Assembly (NCBI GenBank): GCA_003490025.1
Contig: DNJC01000012.1
Coordinates: 1 to 7,733 of the forward strand
Direction of reading: 5' to 3'
Source of the DNA: Geobacter sp.
Lineage (GTDB): Bacteria; Desulfobacterota; Desulfuromonadia; Geobacterales; Geobacteraceae
DNA: 7,733 bases
Shown here: one piece after another, positions 6,913 to 7,733 of the stretch
Layout: every line of letters begins with the position of its first letter
Numbering within the stretch: the first letter of the stretch is position 1
Made by a program: the position numbers and the translations under genes
Notes under the pieces: generated by a model
Told to the model about the DNA's origin: nothing
The model's input: only the letters and a program-made list of their open reading frames with translations
The model's database searches: none

Positions 6913-7584
6913 ATGAAACGTGCGCTCGCCATCTTTGCCAAAACACCGACTCCCGGCCGTGTGAAGACCCGACTGTCGCCTCCCTTGTCGCCACGGGAGA
7001 GTGCCGAACTGTACCGGTGCATGCTCCTCGATACCGTCGACCGCGTGCGCGCGCTGCGGGTAGAAACCGTGATCTTCTACGACGGGGACCGGCAGTTCTT
7101 CGAGGAAGCGGCGCCGGACGCTCTGCTTGTGCATCAGCATGAAGGGGGGTTGGGAAAGCGCCTGGAGGAAGCTTGCGAAGCGCTGAGCGCTCTGGGGTAC
7201 GGCCCGCTTGTCATCATAGGGACCGATGCGCCCGACCTTCCGCTTGAATATGTACGCGACGCCTTCACCCGCCTGGATGCCGGCGCCGATGCGGTGTTCG
7301 GGCCGGCGACCGATGGCGGGTACTACCTGGTTGCCCTCAGGGACGGTTATGGCGAGCTCTTCACCGAGATCCCGTGGTCGAGCGAGCTGGTGCTTGAGAC
7401 GAGCCTGAAGCGTGCAGAGGCTTCCGGGTTTTCGGTCTCCCTGCTCCCCACCTGGTATGACGTCGACAGCTTCGAAGACCTCCAGCGCCCGGGCCTGCTG
7501 GAACCGCTGAACGGCGCCCCTCTCACCCGCGACTTTATCGGCAGCCTCCATAGCGGCGCCGCCAAGAGAGCCGATGTGGTCTGA
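6913..7584 (+). CDS. TIGR04282-family glycosyltransferase (DUF2064)
   Basis: The product of 223 residues starts MKRALAIFAKTPTPGRVKTRL, which is the characteristic opening of the TIGR04282/DUF2064 family (rSAM/selenodomain-associated transferase 1). It has a GT-A nucleotide-sugar transferase fold resembling MobA/CofC-type proteins. Other motifs are LVIIGTDAPDLP (Asp105 and Asp108 are likely metal or nucleotide ligands), FGPATDGGYYLVAL (129-142), and WYDVDSFEDL (181-190) near the C-terminus. The substrate is unknown. In many genomes it is paired with a TIGR04283 transferase, which would lie downstream, outside this window. The start at ATG 6913 is chosen over the upstream in-frame TTG at 6901 because AAGG (6897-6900) abuts the TTG directly. 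Even so, the 12-base spacing to 6913 is long. Conserved family residues begin right at this Met. Confidence 0.88.
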   Translation: MKRALAIFAKTPTPGRVKTRLSPPLSPRESAELYRCMLLDTVDRVRALRVETVIFYDGDRQFFEEAAPDALLVHQHEGGLGKRLEEACEALSALGYGPLVIIGTDAPDLPLEYVRDAFTRLDAGADAVFGPATDGGYYLVALRDGYGELFTEIPWSSELVLETSLKRAEASGFSVSLLPTWYDVDSFEDLQRPGLLEPLNGAPLTRDFIGSLHSGAAKRADVV

Positions 7585-7658
7585 TCTGCAGCATTGACAT
7601 TCCAGCTATTGATGTTTTCCTGTATCCGGTGAACGGTGCTTATTGCCAAGACTGACCT

Positions 7659-7671
7659 CGCCCGAAGGGCG
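7659..7671. repeat. Small GC hairpin with GAA loop
   Basis: CGCCC (7659-7663) and GGGCG (7667-7671) form a 5-bp stem with a GAA loop. Its right arm overlaps the left arm of the larger inverted repeat that follows, so the two structures are mutually exclusive. Confidence 0.4.
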
Positions 7672-7729
7672 GGTGAGGGCGGCGCCACGAAGGAGAGAGT
7701 GACAGCTGCCAACGCCCTCACCCCCGCCC
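7667..7729. repeat. GC-rich intergenic inverted repeat at the window edge
   Basis: GGGTGAGGGCG (7671-7681) is the exact reverse complement of CGCCCTCACCC (7713-7723), with a 31-base loop. Pairing continues with GGGC (7667-7670) against GCCC (7726-7729) after a 2-base bulge. The CCCTCACCCCCGCCCCTCT sequence continues to the window end and looks like the start of a dispersed intergenic repeat. No gene is recognisable between 7585 and 7733. There is no T tract, so it is not an obvious intrinsic terminator. Confidence 0.5.
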
Positions 7730-7733
7730 CTCT

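Noticed and set aside
7594..7626. TTGACA at 7594-7599 as a promoter after the glycosyltransferase gene
   Set aside because: No acceptable -10 hexamer lies 16-18 bp downstream. The nearest TGTATC is 21 bp away.
7690..7733. A possible new gene start at GTG 7699 after AAGGAG (7690-7695)
   Set aside because: The spacing is only 3 bases. The frame runs straight into the repeat-like CCCTCACCCCCGCCCC sequence and is cut by the window edge.

Overview
The window is a core-genome segment from a Gram-negative bacterium with fairly high GC content. It most resembles the Geobacter/Geomonas group (Desulfuromonadota). I infer this from protein character, from yqeY and cvpA sitting inside the rpsU-dnaG-rpoD block, and from the queC/folE2 and TIGR04282-type glycosyltransferase neighbours. 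This is recognition from memory; no database search was run. All complete genes lie on the + strand.

Layout. The 3' end of hisE (1-132) is followed by a strong sigma-70-type promoter (about 159-186) and an AT-rich leader. Next comes a version of the macromolecular synthesis operon: rpsU (264-461), yqeY (471-914), two tandem hairpins of which the second is a good intrinsic terminator (970-1005), cvpA (1029-1571), dnaG (1582-3330, GTG start) and rpoD (3361-5115), closed by an intrinsic terminator (5125-5160). The next genes are queC (5181-5858), a REP-like palindrome (5868-5897), folE2 (5981-6787), an intergenic region with a cluster of DnaA-box-like sequences (6825-6864), and a small GT-A type glycosyltransferase (6913-7584). 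The last 150 bases are non-coding and end in a GC-rich inverted repeat cut by the window edge.

How the genes work together. rpsU, dnaG and rpoD supply a ribosomal protein, the replication primase and the housekeeping sigma factor, so the operon links translation, replication and transcription initiation. The terminator between yqeY and cvpA leaves almost no room for a new promoter before cvpA. It may therefore act as a partial terminator keeping dnaG and rpoD expression below rpsU, like the known terminator between rpsU and dnaG in E. coli. QueC and FolE2 act in the same pathway: FolE2 makes dihydroneopterin triphosphate, the entry point to both folate and 7-deazaguanine (queuosine) synthesis, and QueC makes preQ0. 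The other que genes are not in this window.

I found no mobile element, phage gene, CRISPR array, tRNA, rRNA or clearly new system. The points most worth checking are regulatory: the DnaA-box cluster, the terminator inside the operon, the REP-like element and the rpsU leader.
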